Below, in pieces: positions 44,678 to 56,700 of a stretch of 64,000 nucleotides of DNA; the stretch's first letter is position 1; every line of letters starts with the position of its first letter. A program made the translations under genes and the position numbers. Under the pieces are notes generated by a model that searched no databases, was not told the origin of the DNA, and saw only the letters and a list, made by a program, of their open reading frames with translations. The stretch spans positions 2,004,161 to 2,068,160 of the forward strand of contig JAEPQB010000001.1 of NCBI GenBank assembly GCA_017640725.1, written 5' to 3'. The DNA comes from Kordiimonadaceae bacterium. Its GTDB lineage: Bacteria; Pseudomonadota; Alphaproteobacteria; Sphingomonadales; Kordiimonadaceae.

Positions 44678-45625
44678 ATGGCTCAAGCAGCCAATACAGA
44701 ACTTCAGACTGTTTCTGAATATCTGAAACAACAGCGCAAAAGACAGAAGCTGACAGTTAACTCAGTTTCGAAAGACATTTGTGTGAGAAGTTGCTTTCTG
44801 GAAGCGCTTGAAGAAGGTCGCTTTGATGACCTGCCCGAACTCACTTTTGCTTTGGGCTTCGTTAAAGCCTACGCCAAACTTCTAAGATTGGACGAGCGGC
44901 AGATTGCGGACCAGTTCAAGTCGGAGTATTTGGCGGTGCACAAAGATGCCAACGACACAGTATCAGCCCCCAGTGTTACCGAACCAAGCAGCAAACATGC
45001 TGCGCTGAACCGAGACTATAAGTTTTCGGTCAAACCACGCCGGCGTTGGCCTGCCTGGGCTTCACCGATCATTGGATTGGCCGGTGCAGGACTGTCCTGG
45101 ATGTGGCTTGGCGCCAGTAGTGCGACGCTGACTACGACAGCATCGATTGATCCTGCCACTGACGCCAGGGTTCTGGCTGCCCTGGCCGAGCCTACCGTTG
45201 ACACCGTCGAACCAGCCTTGGCGTCAATTGAGCAAGCTGACGAAACTCCGCAGTCCTCTGGCTCTTATTTTATTCCGGCAGCAAATGCATCCACGTCGGA
45301 GCCAGTGGGCCCAGCGAAAGACTCCGTGGTTATCGAGGCGTCAGAAGACAGTTGGCTTCAGTTGTCCTACAGCGACGGTACCGAGCTTTGGTCTGGTGTG
45401 CTGCGTGCCGGTCAGACCTATCAACCGAAATTGATTGGTGATGTGTTTCTCACAACCAGCAACGCGGGAGGCATTTTGCTGAAGCAGCATGACCGGTCGC
45501 GCGGACCCCTTGGTGCTCGCGGGGAAGTGGTTGATGGGCTGGACCTGACCAATCTCATATTTGCGGCCAATGCACAGCGCAAGAGCCGTTCAAGCGTCGA
45601 AGCCGACAATGTGGCGGGCGAGTAA
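44678..45625 (+). CDS. RodZ-like HTH/DUF4115 membrane protein
   Basis: A 315-residue protein. An N-terminal helix-turn-helix of the HTH_25/Cro-like type spans residues 10-80 (EYLKQQRKRQKLTVNSVSKD, then ALGFVKAYAKLLRL). A basic stretch RRRWPAW precedes one membrane helix, followed by a DUF4115 C-terminal domain (EDSWLQLSYSDGTELWSGVL). This is the RodZ architecture; RodZ anchors MreB and shapes rod cells. The ATG at 44678 follows GAAGGACGGGACT; a longer TTG frame reaches 44600. It is followed by ispG, as in many alphaproteobacteria. Confidence 0.8.
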   Translation: MAQAANTELQTVSEYLKQQRKRQKLTVNSVSKDICVRSCFLEALEEGRFDDLPELTFALGFVKAYAKLLRLDERQIADQFKSEYLAVHKDANDTVSAPSVTEPSSKHAALNRDYKFSVKPRRRWPAWASPIIGLAGAGLSWMWLGASSATLTTTASIDPATDARVLAALAEPTVDTVEPALASIEQADETPQSSGSYFIPAANASTSEPVGPAKDSVVIEASEDSWLQLSYSDGTELWSGVLRAGQTYQPKLIGDVFLTTSNAGGILLKQHDRSRGPLGARGEVVDGLDLTNLIFAANAQRKSRSSVEADNVAGE

Positions 45626-45681
45626 ACCAGTATCGCTGCGTCACTTCTTTCCTTTTACTGATAACATCACTCATGTATAAC

Positions 45682-45704
45682 GCCTGAAACAGGCTTCTGG
45701 CCTG
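45682..45704 (+). other. Overlapping alternative hairpins upstream of ispG
   Basis: GCCTG (45682-45686) pairs with CAGGC (45690-45694) across AAA, and the same CAGGC pairs equally well with a second GCCTG (45700-45704) across TTCTG. The two hairpins exclude each other. They sit 33 bases before the ispG start. Confidence 0.4.
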
Positions 45705-45736
45705 ATTTAGGTTAATGAGCGAAAAGCAGTTTCAAC

Positions 45737-46873
45737 ATGAGTATTCGTCCCTGGCGTGATGTAATTCGGCGCAAATCCCGGCAGATAATGGTTGGCTCCG
45801 TTCCTGTAGGCGGTGACGCCCCCATTAGTGTACAGACCATGACCAACACCCTCACGTCTGACGCTGCAGCGACGATCAAACAAATTCATCAGGCCGTTGA
45901 AGCCGGTGCAGATATTGTGCGTGTGTCCTGCCCTGATGAAGCATCAACGGCGGCCATGCCTGAAATCTGCCGCGAGGCTGGTGTGCCGGTGGTTGCGGAT
46001 ATTCACTTCCATTACAAGCGCGCGCTTGAAGCGGCAGATGCGGGTGCAGCTTGCCTGCGGATCAACCCTGGCAACATCGGTTCTGAAGAGCGCGTTAAAG
46101 AAGTGGTTCGTGCCGCCAAAGCTAACGGTTGCTCCATGCGTATCGGCGTAAACGCTGGCTCGCTTGAAAAGCATCTGCTCGAGAAATATGCAGAGCCCTG
46201 CCCAGAAGCGTTGGTTGAAAGTGCCCTGGAGCACGCCCGTATTCTTGAAGACAATGATTTTTACGAATTCAAAATCAGCGTGAAAGCATCTGACGTGTTT
46301 CTGGCTGTGGCGGCATATCACGGATTGGCGGACGCCTGCGATTATCCATTGCACCTTGGCATTACAGAGGCGGGTGGCCTGCGCGGTGGTACCGTAAAAT
46401 CCGCGATCGGTATTGGCTCGCTTTTGTGGGCAGGTATTGGCGACACCGTACGTGTTTCACTATCGGCGGACCCTGTAGAAGAAATCAAAGCCGGATTTGA
46501 GATCCTGAAGTCGCTTGGACTGCGCCACCGCGGTGTTCGCATCGTTTCTTGCCCTTCCTGTGCGCGGCAGGCATTCCCGGTGATTAAGACCGTTGAAACG
46601 CTTGAAGAACGTTTGGCGCATATTCATACCCCTATGAGCTTGTCTATCATTGGCTGTGTTGTGAATGGACCAGGTGAAGCAAGAGAAACGGACATCGGCC
46701 TTACAGGTGGCGGCAACGGCAATCACATGGTTTATCTGTCAGGCATGACGGACCACAAGATTGAAGATGACAAGCTGGTGGATCATATTGTTGATCTCGT
46801 TGAGGCCAAAGCGGCTGAATTGGATGCGGAAGCTAAAGCCGCTGCAGCAGCAGACGTAAAAGCCGCTAGTTAG
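45737..46873 (+). CDS. ispG: (E)-4-hydroxy-3-methylbut-2-enyl-diphosphate synthase
   Basis: A 378-residue 4Fe-4S enzyme of the MEP isoprenoid pathway. It shows the N-terminal barrel ([36 protein letters not shown]) and the iron-sulfur cysteines in [11 protein letters not shown] and [13 protein letters not shown]. An Ala/Lys/Glu-rich tail of about 20 residues extends the C terminus. The ATG at 45737 has a poor ribosome-binding site. It is 24 bases ahead of hisS. Confidence 0.95.
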   Translation: MSIRPWRDVIRRKSRQIMVGSVPVGGDAPISVQTMTNTLTSDAAATIKQIHQAVEAGADIVRVSCPDEASTAAMPEICREAGVPVVADIHFHYKRALEAADAGAACLRINPGNIGSEERVKEVVRAAKANGCSMRIGVNAGSLEKHLLEKYAEPCPEALVESALEHARILEDNDFYEFKISVKASDVFLAVAAYHGLADACDYPLHLGITEAGGLRGGTVKSAIGIGSLLWAGIGDTVRVSLSADPVEEIKAGFEILKSLGLRHRGVRIVSCPSCARQAFPVIKTVETLEERLAHIHTPMSLSIIGCVVNGPGEARETDIGLTGGGNGNHMVYLSGMTDHKIEDDKLVDHIVDLVEAKAAELDAEAKAAAAADVKAAS

Positions 46874-46897
46874 CGAAATTTTTGAAGGAAGACCTCC

Positions 46898-48172
46898 GTG
46901 TCCAAACTGCAACCTGCGCGGGGCACGCGCGACATTTATGGCGATGACGCACGTCACATGCGAGCGGTGACCGACGCCTTCCAGCGCGTTGCTGCATCTT
47001 ATGGTTTTGAAGAATTGGCGACGCCGATTTTTGAATTCACCGAGGTGTACAAACGTCCACTGGGGGAAACGTCTGACATCGTTTCTAAGGAAATGTACAG
47101 CTTCGAAAGCTCGGCGCGCGAAGCTGGGGATAAAGAACCAGAAGAACTGACTTTGCGACCTGAGTTTACCGCCGGTGTTTGTCGGTCTTTCATCTCAAAT
47201 GGCATGCAACAAAATCTGCCATGCCGCTTCATGAGTTGGGGGCCGGCGTTTCGGCGTGAGCGCCCGCAGAAGGGTCGGTACAGGCAATTCCATCAGATTA
47301 ATGCGGAGCTTTTGGGACAGGCCAACCCAGAAGCTGATGTTGATATCATCGCAATGGCGTGGCGTTTGCTCAACGAGCTTGGCCTCGGAGATAAAGTTGT
47401 TCTGCATTTGAATTCGCTTGGCGATCAAGAAAGCCGTGCGCAGTACCGTGATGACTTGGTAACTTACTTTAGCGAACACAAAGACGAACTATCTGAGGAC
47501 AGTATTCGTCGGTTGGAGAGCAATCCGCTTCGCATCCTCGATAGCAAAGATGAAGGTGACCGGGCGATTGTCGCCAACGCGCCGCTTATGTCGGCATCGA
47601 TGAATGATGAATCGAAAGCATTCTTTGAGACTGTTCAAGCCGGTTTGTCTGCTATTGGCGTGCCCTTCAAGCATGACGAGCGCCTGGTGCGCGGGATGGA
47701 TTACTACTGCCACACAGCCTTTGAGTTTATTACGACCGAGTTGGGTGCCCAGGGTACTGTGCTTGCCGGTGGTCGTTATGATGGATTGATTGAACAGCTT
47801 GGCGGTCCAGCAACACCGGGCATCGGCTGGGCCGGCGGCATTGAACGGCTCGCTATGCTTTCCATGCAAGGCACTCAACCGGACCGACCAGTTATGTTGA
47901 TGCCAATGGGCGAGGCCGCAACCATCAAGGCGTTTGAGCTTGCGGAAGACATGCGCAGCGCCGGTGCCACTGTTATTTCAGACCGAACAGGCAATTTGAA
48001 AAAGCGTATGAACAGGGCGAACAAAGCTGACGCACGGTACGCGGTCATCCTTGGTGAAAACGAGTTGGAAAACTCGGTTGTTACGGTAAAAAACCTCGAT
48101 GAAGGATCGCAAACGGAAGTGCCGTTCAGTGCTCTCGCGGCGGCTGTTACATCAGGCGGAGGTGAGGCATGA
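46898..48172 (+). CDS. hisS: Histidyl-tRNA synthetase
   Basis: A 424-residue class II synthetase. Motif 2 reads [20 protein letters not shown]. The histidine A box is [16 protein letters not shown] and motif 3 is [27 protein letters not shown]. The C-terminal anticodon-binding domain follows. GTG start after GAAGGAAGACCTCC. It overlaps prfA by four bases (ATGA). Confidence 0.96.
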   Translation: MSKLQPARGTRDIYGDDARHMRAVTDAFQRVAASYGFEELATPIFEFTEVYKRPLGETSDIVSKEMYSFESSAREAGDKEPEELTLRPEFTAGVCRSFISNGMQQNLPCRFMSWGPAFRRERPQKGRYRQFHQINAELLGQANPEADVDIIAMAWRLLNELGLGDKVVLHLNSLGDQESRAQYRDDLVTYFSEHKDELSEDSIRRLESNPLRILDSKDEGDRAIVANAPLMSASMNDESKAFFETVQAGLSAIGVPFKHDERLVRGMDYYCHTAFEFITTELGAQGTVLAGGRYDGLIEQLGGPATPGIGWAGGIERLAMLSMQGTQPDRPVMLMPMGEAATIKAFELAEDMRSAGATVISDRTGNLKKRMNRANKADARYAVILGENELENSVVTVKNLDEGSQTEVPFSALAAAVTSGGGEA

Positions 48173-49248
48173 TCACTGACGAACGCATCCAACAATTGAT
48201 GGAGCGCTACAGTTACCTCGAGCATTCCCTTGGTACGCCAGACCAATTCTCCAACGAAGAATTTGTTTCGCTCAGCAAAGAGTATGCGGACCTTGGTCCG
48301 ATTGTCGAAGCGGCGAATGCCTTGAAGGACGGCCGGACGGAACTTGCGGACCTTGCTGAGATGATGACATCTGGGGATGACCCGGAAATGAAAGAACTCG
48401 CGCAGGAAGAGTTTCAGGAGCTGAAAGAAAAGCTGCCAGTGATGGAACGCGAATTGTCCATCCAGTTGTTGCCGAAAGATGCTGCAGACGAACGGTCTGC
48501 TATTCTGGAAATTCGCGCTGGCACGGGGGGCGACGAGGCGGCGCTTTTTGCCGGCGACTTGTACCGAATGTACGAGCGTTTCGCTGAAACCCAGGGCTGG
48601 AAAGTTGAATTGATTTCGGCGTCCGCTTCTGATGTTGGCGGCTTCAAGGAAGTGGTCGCGAATGTGGCTGGTAAAGGTGTGTTCGCGAAAATGAAGTTTG
48701 AGTCCGGCGTGCACCGAGTGCAGCGCGTTCCGACGACAGAATCGGGTGGCCGCATCCACACCAGCGCCGCGACCGTTGCCGTGCTGCCAGAGGCGGAAGA
48801 AGTGGATTTGGATATCAAATCTGAGGACTTTCGGGTGGACACGATGCGGGCCTCTGGCTCAGGCGGACAGCACGTAAACACGACCGATTCAGCCGTTCGC
48901 ATTACCCATATTCCAACCGGCATCATGGTGGTGCAAAGCGAAAAGTCGCAGCACAAGAACCGCGAAAAAGCGTGGAAGATCATGCATGCAAAACTGTTTG
49001 AGCTTGAGCGCGAGAAAGTCGCTGCAGAGCGGTCAGAAGACAGGAAATCCCAGGTGGGATCGGGCGACCGTTCGGAACGCATTCGCACATATAATTTCCC
49101 GCAGGGCCGCGTGACGGATCACCGAATTGGTCTGACGCTTCATAAGCTTGATCAAATTCTCGCTGGCGAGGGGTTGAGTGAAGTCGTTGATACCCTCATT
49201 GCTGAGGATCAGGCAGAGAAACTATCTGCGATGGAAGCTGGCTTTTGA
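48169..49248 (+). CDS. prfA: Peptide chain release factor 1
   Basis: A 359-residue release factor for UAA and UAG. It has the GGQ loop in [20 protein letters not shown], whose glutamine is methylated by PrmC. The codon-recognition PxT-type loop lies near [14 protein letters not shown]. Its ATG overlaps the hisS stop, and its stop overlaps the prmC start (TGATG), so the three genes are translationally coupled. Confidence 0.96.
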   Translation: MITDERIQQLMERYSYLEHSLGTPDQFSNEEFVSLSKEYADLGPIVEAANALKDGRTELADLAEMMTSGDDPEMKELAQEEFQELKEKLPVMERELSIQLLPKDAADERSAILEIRAGTGGDEAALFAGDLYRMYERFAETQGWKVELISASASDVGGFKEVVANVAGKGVFAKMKFESGVHRVQRVPTTESGGRIHTSAATVAVLPEAEEVDLDIKSEDFRVDTMRASGSGGQHVNTTDSAVRITHIPTGIMVVQSEKSQHKNREKAWKIMHAKLFELEREKVAAERSEDRKSQVGSGDRSERIRTYNFPQGRVTDHRIGLTLHKLDQILAGEGLSEVVDTLIAEDQAEKLSAMEAGF

Positions 49249-50114
49249 TGCCTGAAGGCCAGACGGTTCTGAGCTTACTTAGAAAAGCTGAAGATAAGCT
49301 GTCGTCTGTTAGTCATGACCTGGCTCGTCGTGATGCAGAAATCATGCTTGCCCATGTTTTGGATACTAGTCTTGCGCGTCTTCCAATATATGAGCAACGC
49401 ATACCGCCACTGCACATTGACCAGTTTGAAAGGTGTGTCAGGCGCCGACAGGCCGGCGAACCAGTTGCCTACATTATTGGCGAACAGGAATTCTGGTCGC
49501 TCACCTTCAAGGTGAATGAGCACACGTTAGTGCCTCGCCCGGATACAGAAACATTGGTTGAAGTTGGGTTGCGACACCTTACTCCCGGTAAACCGACCCG
49601 CATCCTCGACCTTGGCACAGGCTCTGGCTGCATTTTGCTGTCGCTGCTGCATGAGCGTGCTGAGGCGTCCGGTGTGGGCGTGGACAAGTCTTCAAATGCG
49701 CTTGCTATTGCCAAGATGAACGCTGATCAGCTTGGCCTGTTGAGCCGGTGCGAGCTTCGTGAAGGTGATTGGTATGAGGCTCTGCGTGAGGGAGAGCAGT
49801 TTGATCTGATCGTTTCCAATCCGCCATATATTCAATCCTCTGATATGCTGGCCCTCATGCCAGATGTACGTGAGCATGAACCACATTCGGCACTGGATGG
49901 CGGTGTAGACGGCTTGGACTGTTACCGGCGAATCGCATCGGATGCTGCGTTTTTTCTATGCCGGGGCGGAACTATTGCTGTTGAGGTCGGCATAGGCCAA
50001 CACGAGGACGTCGCAGACTTATTTGTGATGTCAGGATTGGAAGCAGTATCGACACATGCAGACTTGGCAGGCGTAATGCGGGTGGTTGCGGCGAAAAAAG
50101 CAGCAGAATCCTGA
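49248..50114 (+). CDS. prmC: Release factor glutamine methyltransferase
   Basis: A 288-residue methyltransferase. It has LDLGTGSGCILLSLL (motif I), the catalytic NPPY in IVSNPPYIQSSD and the start of the substrate-binding domain in ARRDAEIMLAHVLD. It methylates the GGQ glutamine of release factors, matching its coupling to prfA. The ATG at 49248 shares a base with the prfA stop. Confidence 0.95.
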   Translation: MPEGQTVLSLLRKAEDKLSSVSHDLARRDAEIMLAHVLDTSLARLPIYEQRIPPLHIDQFERCVRRRQAGEPVAYIIGEQEFWSLTFKVNEHTLVPRPDTETLVEVGLRHLTPGKPTRILDLGTGSGCILLSLLHERAEASGVGVDKSSNALAIAKMNADQLGLLSRCELREGDWYEALREGEQFDLIVSNPPYIQSSDMLALMPDVREHEPHSALDGGVDGLDCYRRIASDAAFFLCRGGTIAVEVGIGQHEDVADLFVMSGLEAVSTHADLAGVMRVVAAKKAAES

Positions 50115-50292
50115 TTTTTGGGTTGGAATGGTTCTCATTACTCGCTAGGCTGACAGCGTCCCAGCAGTATTGAAGATGCCGAGTTGGCCGCTGCACTGGG
50201 AATTCCGACAAAGGCAATAAAGCAACCTCGGAAACTTGGTGGAACAACCCACCAAAAATTTTGACTTCTTTTCATTTTGGTACTGAGAAAGC

Positions 50293-50859
50293 ATGAAACA
50301 GGCTCAGAACGCGCGAAAACAGCGTGGCAGATCCAACGCCCGCCAGAACAACAGGTCCGGAAACCAGGGCAATCGGTCAGAGCAAAAAGTTCGGGGCAAT
50401 CCCAAACAGCTGATTGAAAAATACAAAAACCAAGCACGCGAAGCATTGCAAGCCGGTGATCGTACGCAAGCTGAATATTTCTTCCAGTTTGCCGATCACT
50501 ATTACCGCGTGATGAGCGAGATGCGTGGACCGGCGGGCCAGGATGGGGACAATACCCAAAACAATCGCCGCCGCAGGCGCGGACGTGGCCAACAGGACGA
50601 CCAGCAACCGGAAGCGCAGAACGAAGCGCAAAACAGTGCAGTCGAAAACGAAGGCGAGAGCCAAGAAACGCCAGCCGCTTCCAATGGTTCAGACCCTGCA
50701 GCCACTGACCAGCCGGCCGAAGTTCACCCGGAGTTAAGCCTGCAGGACGAAGCCCCCAAACCCGCGCGCAGGCGTAGGGCGCCACGTAAAAAACCTGATG
50801 CAGAGGCTGCGGCACCCACGGCACCTGCAGGCGACGTGGCTGAAAGCGACGTGGCCTAG
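50293..50859 (+). CDS. DUF4167 domain-containing protein
   Basis: A 188-residue protein. The N-terminal 75 residues (RGNPKQLIEKYKNQAREAL and DRTQAEYFFQFADHYYRVMSE) are the DUF4167 domain. The remainder is low-complexity: Gln/Asn/Arg-rich, then acidic, ending with a basic ARRRRAPRKKP stretch. It is probably a nucleic-acid-associated protein (inference from charge). Position after prmC and before clpB is conserved in alphaproteobacteria; function is unknown. ATG start after GAGAAAG. The 178-base gap upstream shows no gene. Confidence 0.85.
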   Translation: MKQAQNARKQRGRSNARQNNRSGNQGNRSEQKVRGNPKQLIEKYKNQAREALQAGDRTQAEYFFQFADHYYRVMSEMRGPAGQDGDNTQNNRRRRRGRGQQDDQQPEAQNEAQNSAVENEGESQETPAASNGSDPAATDQPAEVHPELSLQDEAPKPARRRRAPRKKPDAEAAAPTAPAGDVAESDVA

Positions 50860-50880
50860 TCACCCTGAATGATGAGAGAA

Positions 50881-50905
50881 AAGCGCCTTTTTCGGCGCTT
50901 TTTTT
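50881..50905 (+). terminator. Rho-independent terminator after the DUF4167 gene
   Basis: AAGCGCC (50881-50887) and GGCGCTT (50894-50900) with a TTTTTC loop, then a T-run (50901-50905). Confidence 0.85.
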
Positions 50906-51066
50906 GTGTTTGGTCCACCAGGTTTGTTGTCTCCGCTCCCCCCTTGAGAATCTGTCATTGATGACTACATCTGTATAGGAAAGCGTGCCCAATTGGGGCG
51001 CTTTGTGTACAGTAATAGGCCGCGTCGCCGCTATTGGGACGGGTCAGATCATGGGGTTGAAAACAC

Positions 51067-53658
51067 ATGAATATTGAACGATTTACAGACCGCAGTCGCG
51101 GTTTCATCCAGTCTGCTCAGGACTTGGCTGTCAGAGAAAGCCACCAACGGTTTACGCCTGAGCACCTTCTCAAAGTTCAGCTTGATGACAAGGAAGGCCT
51201 TGCGGCCAACTTGCTAAAGGCAGCGGGCGCCGACGCCGGCAAGGCTTTGGCTGATGCGGAAGCTGCGCTTGATAAATTGCCGAAAGTTGAGGGCGGTGGT
51301 GCAGGGCAACTGCATTTGGACCCGGTCACAGCACAGGTCTTTGCCAAGGCAGAAGAAGTTTCCGACAAAGCTGGCGACCAATTTGTTACGGCCGAGCGTC
51401 TGTTGCTCGCCTATCTGTTGACGCCCAAATGTGTTGCAGGCGATATCCTCAAGGGTGCTGGTTTGAGTGCGGATAAACTCAACAAAGCCATCAATCAAAT
51501 TCGTAAAGGGCGTGCCGCCAATAGCGCGTCTGCAGAAGACGCATACGATGCGCTTAAGCGGTTTGCGCAAGACCTAACAGAACAGGCTCGTGAAGGTAAG
51601 CTGGATCCCGTTATTGGGCGCGATGAAGAAATTCGGCGCACGGTTCAAGTGCTCTCGCGGCGCACAAAAAATAACCCGGTTCTGATCGGTGAACCCGGTG
51701 TGGGTAAAACAGCTATTGCTGAGGGCCTGGCCCTCCGGATTGCCAATGGCGACGTACCAGATAGCTTGAAGCACAAACGCATCATGTCTCTGGATATGGG
51801 CGCATTGGTTGCTGGCGCCAAGTATCGCGGCGAATTCGAAGAACGCCTGAAAGGTGTGTTGCAGGAAGTGGCACATGGTGAAGGCGACGTAATCCTGTTT
51901 ATTGATGAAATGCACACGTTGGTGGGCGCCGGGAAAACAGAAGGCGCCATGGATGCGTCCAATCTGTTAAAGCCTGCGCTTGCCCGAGGTGAGCTGCATT
52001 GCATTGGCGCAACCACGCTCAATGAATATCGAAAACATGTGGAAAAAGATGCAGCACTTGAGCGCCGGTTCCAGCCTGTGATGGTGCTGGAGCCAACAGT
52101 TGAAGACACAATCTCCATCCTGCGGGGCCTGAAGGAGAAATACGAAGTCCACCACGGTGTTCGTATCACTGATAATGCGCTTGTATCTGCGGCAACCCTG
52201 TCCAACCGCTATATCACAGATCGGTTTTTGCCGGATAAGGCCATTGATTTGATGGATGAAGCAGCCAGCCGGTTGCGCATGGAAACGGAAAGCAAGCCAG
52301 AAGAAATCGATGAGTTGGATCGACGAATCATTCAGTTGAAGATCGAACGCGAAGCGTTGAAGAAAGAAAAGGACGATGGTTCGAAGGCGCGTTTGAAGGA
52401 CTTGGAGAAGGAACTTGCGGACCTCGAGCAGTCCGCGGCTGAACTGACGGCGCGCTGGCAGCTTGAGCGAGATCGCATTGCGGGAGAAAAAACCTCCATT
52501 GAGCAACTTGACCGTGCACGCATGGAACTCGAGCAGGCAGAACGCAACGGTGATTATGCACGGGCAGGAGAATTGCAGCACGGTGTGATACCGGACCTTG
52601 AACGCAAGCTCGCTGCAGCTTCATCATCTGACGGTGAAAGCGATACATTGCTGCGCGAGGAAGTGACAGACCAAGACATTGCGGCTGTTGTTTCACGCTG
52701 GACCGGCGTGCCTGTGGACCGCATGCTTGAAGGCGAGCGTGACAAACTTTTGCGCATGGAAAGTGAGCTTGCTAAACGCGTGATTGGTCAGCAAGAGGCA
52801 TTGGAGGCGGTTTCCAAGTCAGTGAGGCGTGCACGCGCCGGCCTTCAGGACCCGAACCGCCCGCTTGGCAGCTTCCTGTTTTTGGGGCCGACTGGCGTTG
52901 GCAAAACAGAGCTCACCAAAGCGCTGGCGGCTTTTCTGTTTAACGATGACACTGCCATGGTGCGGATCGACATGTCTGAATTTATGGAAAAGCATGCCGT
53001 GGCACGACTGATTGGTGCCCCTCCGGGCTATGTTGGTTACGAGGAAGGTGGTGTTCTGACAGAGGCTGTGCGGCGGCGTCCTTACCAGGTGATCTTGTTC
53101 GATGAGGTCGAGAAGGCCCATGCGGATGTCTTTAATGTGCTGCTGCAGGTTCTCGATGATGGCCGACTGACAGATGGTCAGGGCCGGACTGTGGATTTTT
53201 CCAACACCTTGATCATTCTTACGTCGAACTTGGGGTCACACCTTATTGCTGAACTTGCGGATGATGCCGACGTTGAACAAGTGCGAGACCCGGTAATGGA
53301 CGTGGTGAAGGCGGCCTTCCGCCCCGAATTCCTGAACAGGCTTGATGAGACGATTTTGTTCCATCGGCTGGCACGCGGGCACATGGCGGGCATTGTTGAT
53401 ATTCAAATGGAACGCCTTCGCAGTTTGCTGGCGGACCGCAAGATCAATATTGACCTTACCCCCAAGGCACGGGAATGGCTGGCTGATGCGGGCTATGACC
53501 CTGTGTATGGCGCGCGGCCGTTGAAGCGCACCATCCAGCGCAGTGTGCAGGATGTACTGGCAGAGCAAATACTGGCTGGCGACGTGAAGTCCGGGGACAA
53601 TATTGTGTTTGATGCTGGGGCCAATGGCCTGGAAATATCTCAGGCGGTCGTACACTGA
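51067..53658 (+). CDS. clpB: ATP-dependent disaggregase ClpB
   Basis: An 863-residue AAA+ chaperone that frees proteins from aggregates with DnaK. It has an N domain (1-150), NBD1 Walker [15 protein letters not shown], Walker [14 protein letters not shown] and a long coiled-coil M domain (about 400-525, rich in Glu/Leu/Arg heptads). NBD2 has Walker [17 protein letters not shown], Walker [11 protein letters not shown] and sensor 2 GARPLKR. Length and M domain separate it from ClpA. A possible heat-shock -35 (CCCTTGAG) lies at 50941-50948, without a clear -10 (CATCTG near 50968 is weak). Confidence 0.97.
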   Translation: MNIERFTDRSRGFIQSAQDLAVRESHQRFTPEHLLKVQLDDKEGLAANLLKAAGADAGKALADAEAALDKLPKVEGGGAGQLHLDPVTAQVFAKAEEVSDKAGDQFVTAERLLLAYLLTPKCVAGDILKGAGLSADKLNKAINQIRKGRAANSASAEDAYDALKRFAQDLTEQAREGKLDPVIGRDEEIRRTVQVLSRRTKNNPVLIGEPGVGKTAIAEGLALRIANGDVPDSLKHKRIMSLDMGALVAGAKYRGEFEERLKGVLQEVAHGEGDVILFIDEMHTLVGAGKTEGAMDASNLLKPALARGELHCIGATTLNEYRKHVEKDAALERRFQPVMVLEPTVEDTISILRGLKEKYEVHHGVRITDNALVSAATLSNRYITDRFLPDKAIDLMDEAASRLRMETESKPEEIDELDRRIIQLKIEREALKKEKDDGSKARLKDLEKELADLEQSAAELTARWQLERDRIAGEKTSIEQLDRARMELEQAERNGDYARAGELQHGVIPDLERKLAAASSSDGESDTLLREEVTDQDIAAVVSRWTGVPVDRMLEGERDKLLRMESELAKRVIGQQEALEAVSKSVRRARAGLQDPNRPLGSFLFLGPTGVGKTELTKALAAFLFNDDTAMVRIDMSEFMEKHAVARLIGAPPGYVGYEEGGVLTEAVRRRPYQVILFDEVEKAHADVFNVLLQVLDDGRLTDGQGRTVDFSNTLIILTSNLGSHLIAELADDADVEQVRDPVMDVVKAAFRPEFLNRLDETILFHRLARGHMAGIVDIQMERLRSLLADRKINIDLTPKAREWLADAGYDPVYGARPLKRTIQRSVQDVLAEQILAGDVKSGDNIVFDAGANGLEISQAVVH

Positions 53659-53684
53659 GCGAACTGGTTTTAGCTCAAAAAAAG

Positions 53685-53714
53685 AAAAGCCGCGGCGAAC
53701 CGCGGCTTTTTTAT
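53685..53714. terminator. Bidirectional terminator between clpB and the convergent receptor gene
   Basis: AAAAGCCGCGG (53685-53695) and CCGCGGCTTTT (53700-53710) form an 11-bp stem with a CGAA loop, with A-rich left and T-rich right flanks. Confidence 0.88.
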
Positions 53715-53733
53715 TGGTTCCTGTGCAGGAGGC

Positions 53734-56700
53734 TTAGAAGTTGCCGCCAATAGTCAGGAAGAATGTACGACCGATTGGATCAACCGGGCGAACCAGTGAG
53801 CCAATGAATGGCTTGCGGTCAGACAGGTTGTTGATACCAAACGTGATGTTTGCATAGTCGTTCACCTGATATGTCGCAGACACATCGTGTACAAACGCGT
53901 CGCCAGTCTTCAGCGGATCAGCAAACGTTGGGTTATCAGCAACGTCTTCGTTGTTGATGCCAATGTTCAGCTGGCTGCTTTGGTAGCGAGTTTGCCATGT
54001 CAGGCTGAAGTCGCCGTATGTCCAGCGGGCCTGATAGTTCAGGATCCACTCAGGCAACGCAGATTGACCATTGTCATCAAGACCGAAAGTTGGGTCCAGC
54101 GGATCTGGAAACTCGATGTTGTTGAACACGTGAGTTGCTGTGATCGTTTGGTCAAACGTACCATAGTCACCATCAAACCAGTCAGCGAGATCGGCTTGGT
54201 AGTTAACCAGGAAGTCGATACCTTCGGTAGAGAAGGCACCCAGGTTAACGTTACCAGACTCGAAGTCTGAGATCGCGTTACCGTTGTTCGGGTCACGTGT
54301 TACTTGGCCACAGAACGGGTTGTTGATATCAGGCAAGTCAACACAGAGCTCGGCAATTTCACGACCAGAAAGGGCGTCAATCGCGTCTTCAATCTCAATG
54401 TTGTAATAGTCTGCCGTGATCGTCAGACCCGGAATGAACTCAGGCGTCAAAACCACACCGATTGTGTAGGTATCGGCAGTTTCTTCGCTCAGGTTCGGGT
54501 TACCACCAGTTGAACCAGCAACACGAGCTGACAGGAAGTCAGCTGGGTCAAAGCCCGGATCAACGAACTGAGCACAGTTAGTTGCACGGTTGTCAGTACC
54601 TGCATTGATGTTTTGCGGTGCACAAGGGTCTTGTGTCACGCCAATGAAGGCTGGCTGTGCAGGAGAGAACAGTTCGAAGATGTTCGGGGCACGAACCGCA
54701 CGGTTATAGGCTGCGCGGAAGCGGACGTTTGAGTCTACCTGCCACTGAAGTGCAGTACCGTAAGTTTCAATCGAACCAGCTGTGCTGTGGTCAGTGTAGC
54801 GGAAAGAACCATCAAGACGTACTGACTCGAAGAATTCCACGCCTTCCAGGATTGGAATACTAACCTCACCAAACACCTCATTCACATCATACGTACCAGA
54901 CACGATGTCACGTGCCTCACCAACGGTGTTGTACAGCAGGCCTGCGCGCTCAAGCTCAGGTGGAATGAAGCTTGATTTCTCTTGGCGGTATTCATAACCG
55001 ATCGCGAAATCAACCGGGCCAGCAGGAAGTTCGAAGAAGTCCGTGCTGTCGCCAGCCAAAGTAGCAAGGAATTGACGCTGTTCGATTTCAGCATTCTCGA
55101 GTGTATCGATGAATGCGAACGCGCCAGACTCAGCCGTAATGCTGTCACGACCAAACAGGTTGATCGGAATACATTGGCCATCACCTGGATCAAACGTCAG
55201 GAAGCCTGGACGGTTTGATGGGAAAGGTGAACCTGGTGGCAGTGCAGTTGGATCGATGTCAGAGCGACAAACGATGTTGCCTGTGGTTGGATCAACAACT
55301 GCGTCAACACCTGCGAAGAAGCGGTCTTCAACGCGACTGTTGCGGTTTACAGTGTCAATGTCCGTACGGCCATAGTTGTAGGACAAATCCCAGCGCCAGC
55401 CATTTTCAAATTCACCGCGAAAACCACCAACCAAACGCAAAGTTTGGCGGTCTGTGTTGAAGCGGCCAATTACTTCGCGGTCCAGAATATCACGGCTCAA
55501 TGTGATTTCAGGTGTAATACCACTAGCAATTGCAGCGTCAATCTGTGCCCGAAGAGCAGTAGGAATAAACGCGTTATCAAGCGCAATTGGAATGTCATCG
55601 TTGAATGGGATACCGTCCGCATCGCCGGTTTGCTCGCGAACATACTTTGTTTCAGCATACATTTCGATGCCATCAGTCAGTTCGTAGCGGAACAAGCCGT
55701 TTACGTTAATACGGTCGATGTAAGGAACAATTGCAGCGTTAGGGTTGGCTGCCTGGATACCGTCACCGCCGGATGATTCAAACGGGTTGGAGATCACGCC
55801 AAAGTCGAATGCGCGAAGTGTACCGTTATTGAATACTTGCACCGCTGGAACGCCCGGGATCGAGCCTTCGCCGCCCAAGCCAACGATACCACCAAACACA
55901 GAGCCGCCAACAGCAGCATCGTACAGGGCAATAATTCCGTCAGCACTTGAGAAGTTGATCCGGAAGTCAGGAACAAAGACGTTGTCAGCGTTTCCATCAC
56001 GGCCGAGAGCCGCTGTCAATTCTGGTGAGTTGGCGATCAGGTCGAAGAAGCCTTCGCCGAACGCATTAGGACGGTCATTCCGGTTAATGCGAGACTGGCG
56101 CGTATATTCTACGCTGAGAACCGCATTACCGCGATCGTCATCGAAGTTAACACCACCGGTCAATGCTACGAATACGTTGTCCGCATCGCCTTCATCAGAA
56201 AGCGAGTATTGCGCACGGTAGTCAAGACCTTCGAAATCGTCTTTCAAAATGAAGTTAACAACACCAGAAACCGCGTCAGCACCATAAACGGCTGAGCCAC
56301 CACCAGTGGTGGTTTCAACGTTTTCGATCAACGCTACTGGAATGGTGGAAACGTTTACGTCTGCACTACCTTGAATAGCAGAAACGTGTCGACGGTTGTT
56401 GACGAGAACCAGCGTCCGGTTTGTGCCGAGGTTCCGCAGATTCAAACGACCAACACCAACGTCATCGTTAAGGTCACTTGCAAAACCTGTTTGCGTTGAG
56501 CCTGTTGCTGTCAGCGAGCCATTCAAGGCCGGAATTTCGCGGAGCAGTTTCGATACATCTGTTTCACCAGAGTCCCGAATATCTACTGCACCGATAACAA
56601 CCACTGGGCTGGGTGCATTGATATCACGGCGAATAATCCGTGAACCGGTCACCACAACCTCTTCGATGCTTTCCTCTTCGTCAGCTGCGGCGTCTTGCGC

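Noticed and set aside
47875..48759. 294-codon minus-strand frame across hisS and prfA
   Set aside because: Antisense to two coupled housekeeping genes, low-complexity composition, no domain.
50138..50992. 284-codon minus-strand frame across the DUF4167 gene
   Set aside because: It crosses a well-formed terminator and is antisense to a conserved gene. Its product is a jumble of Arg, Pro and Ser runs.
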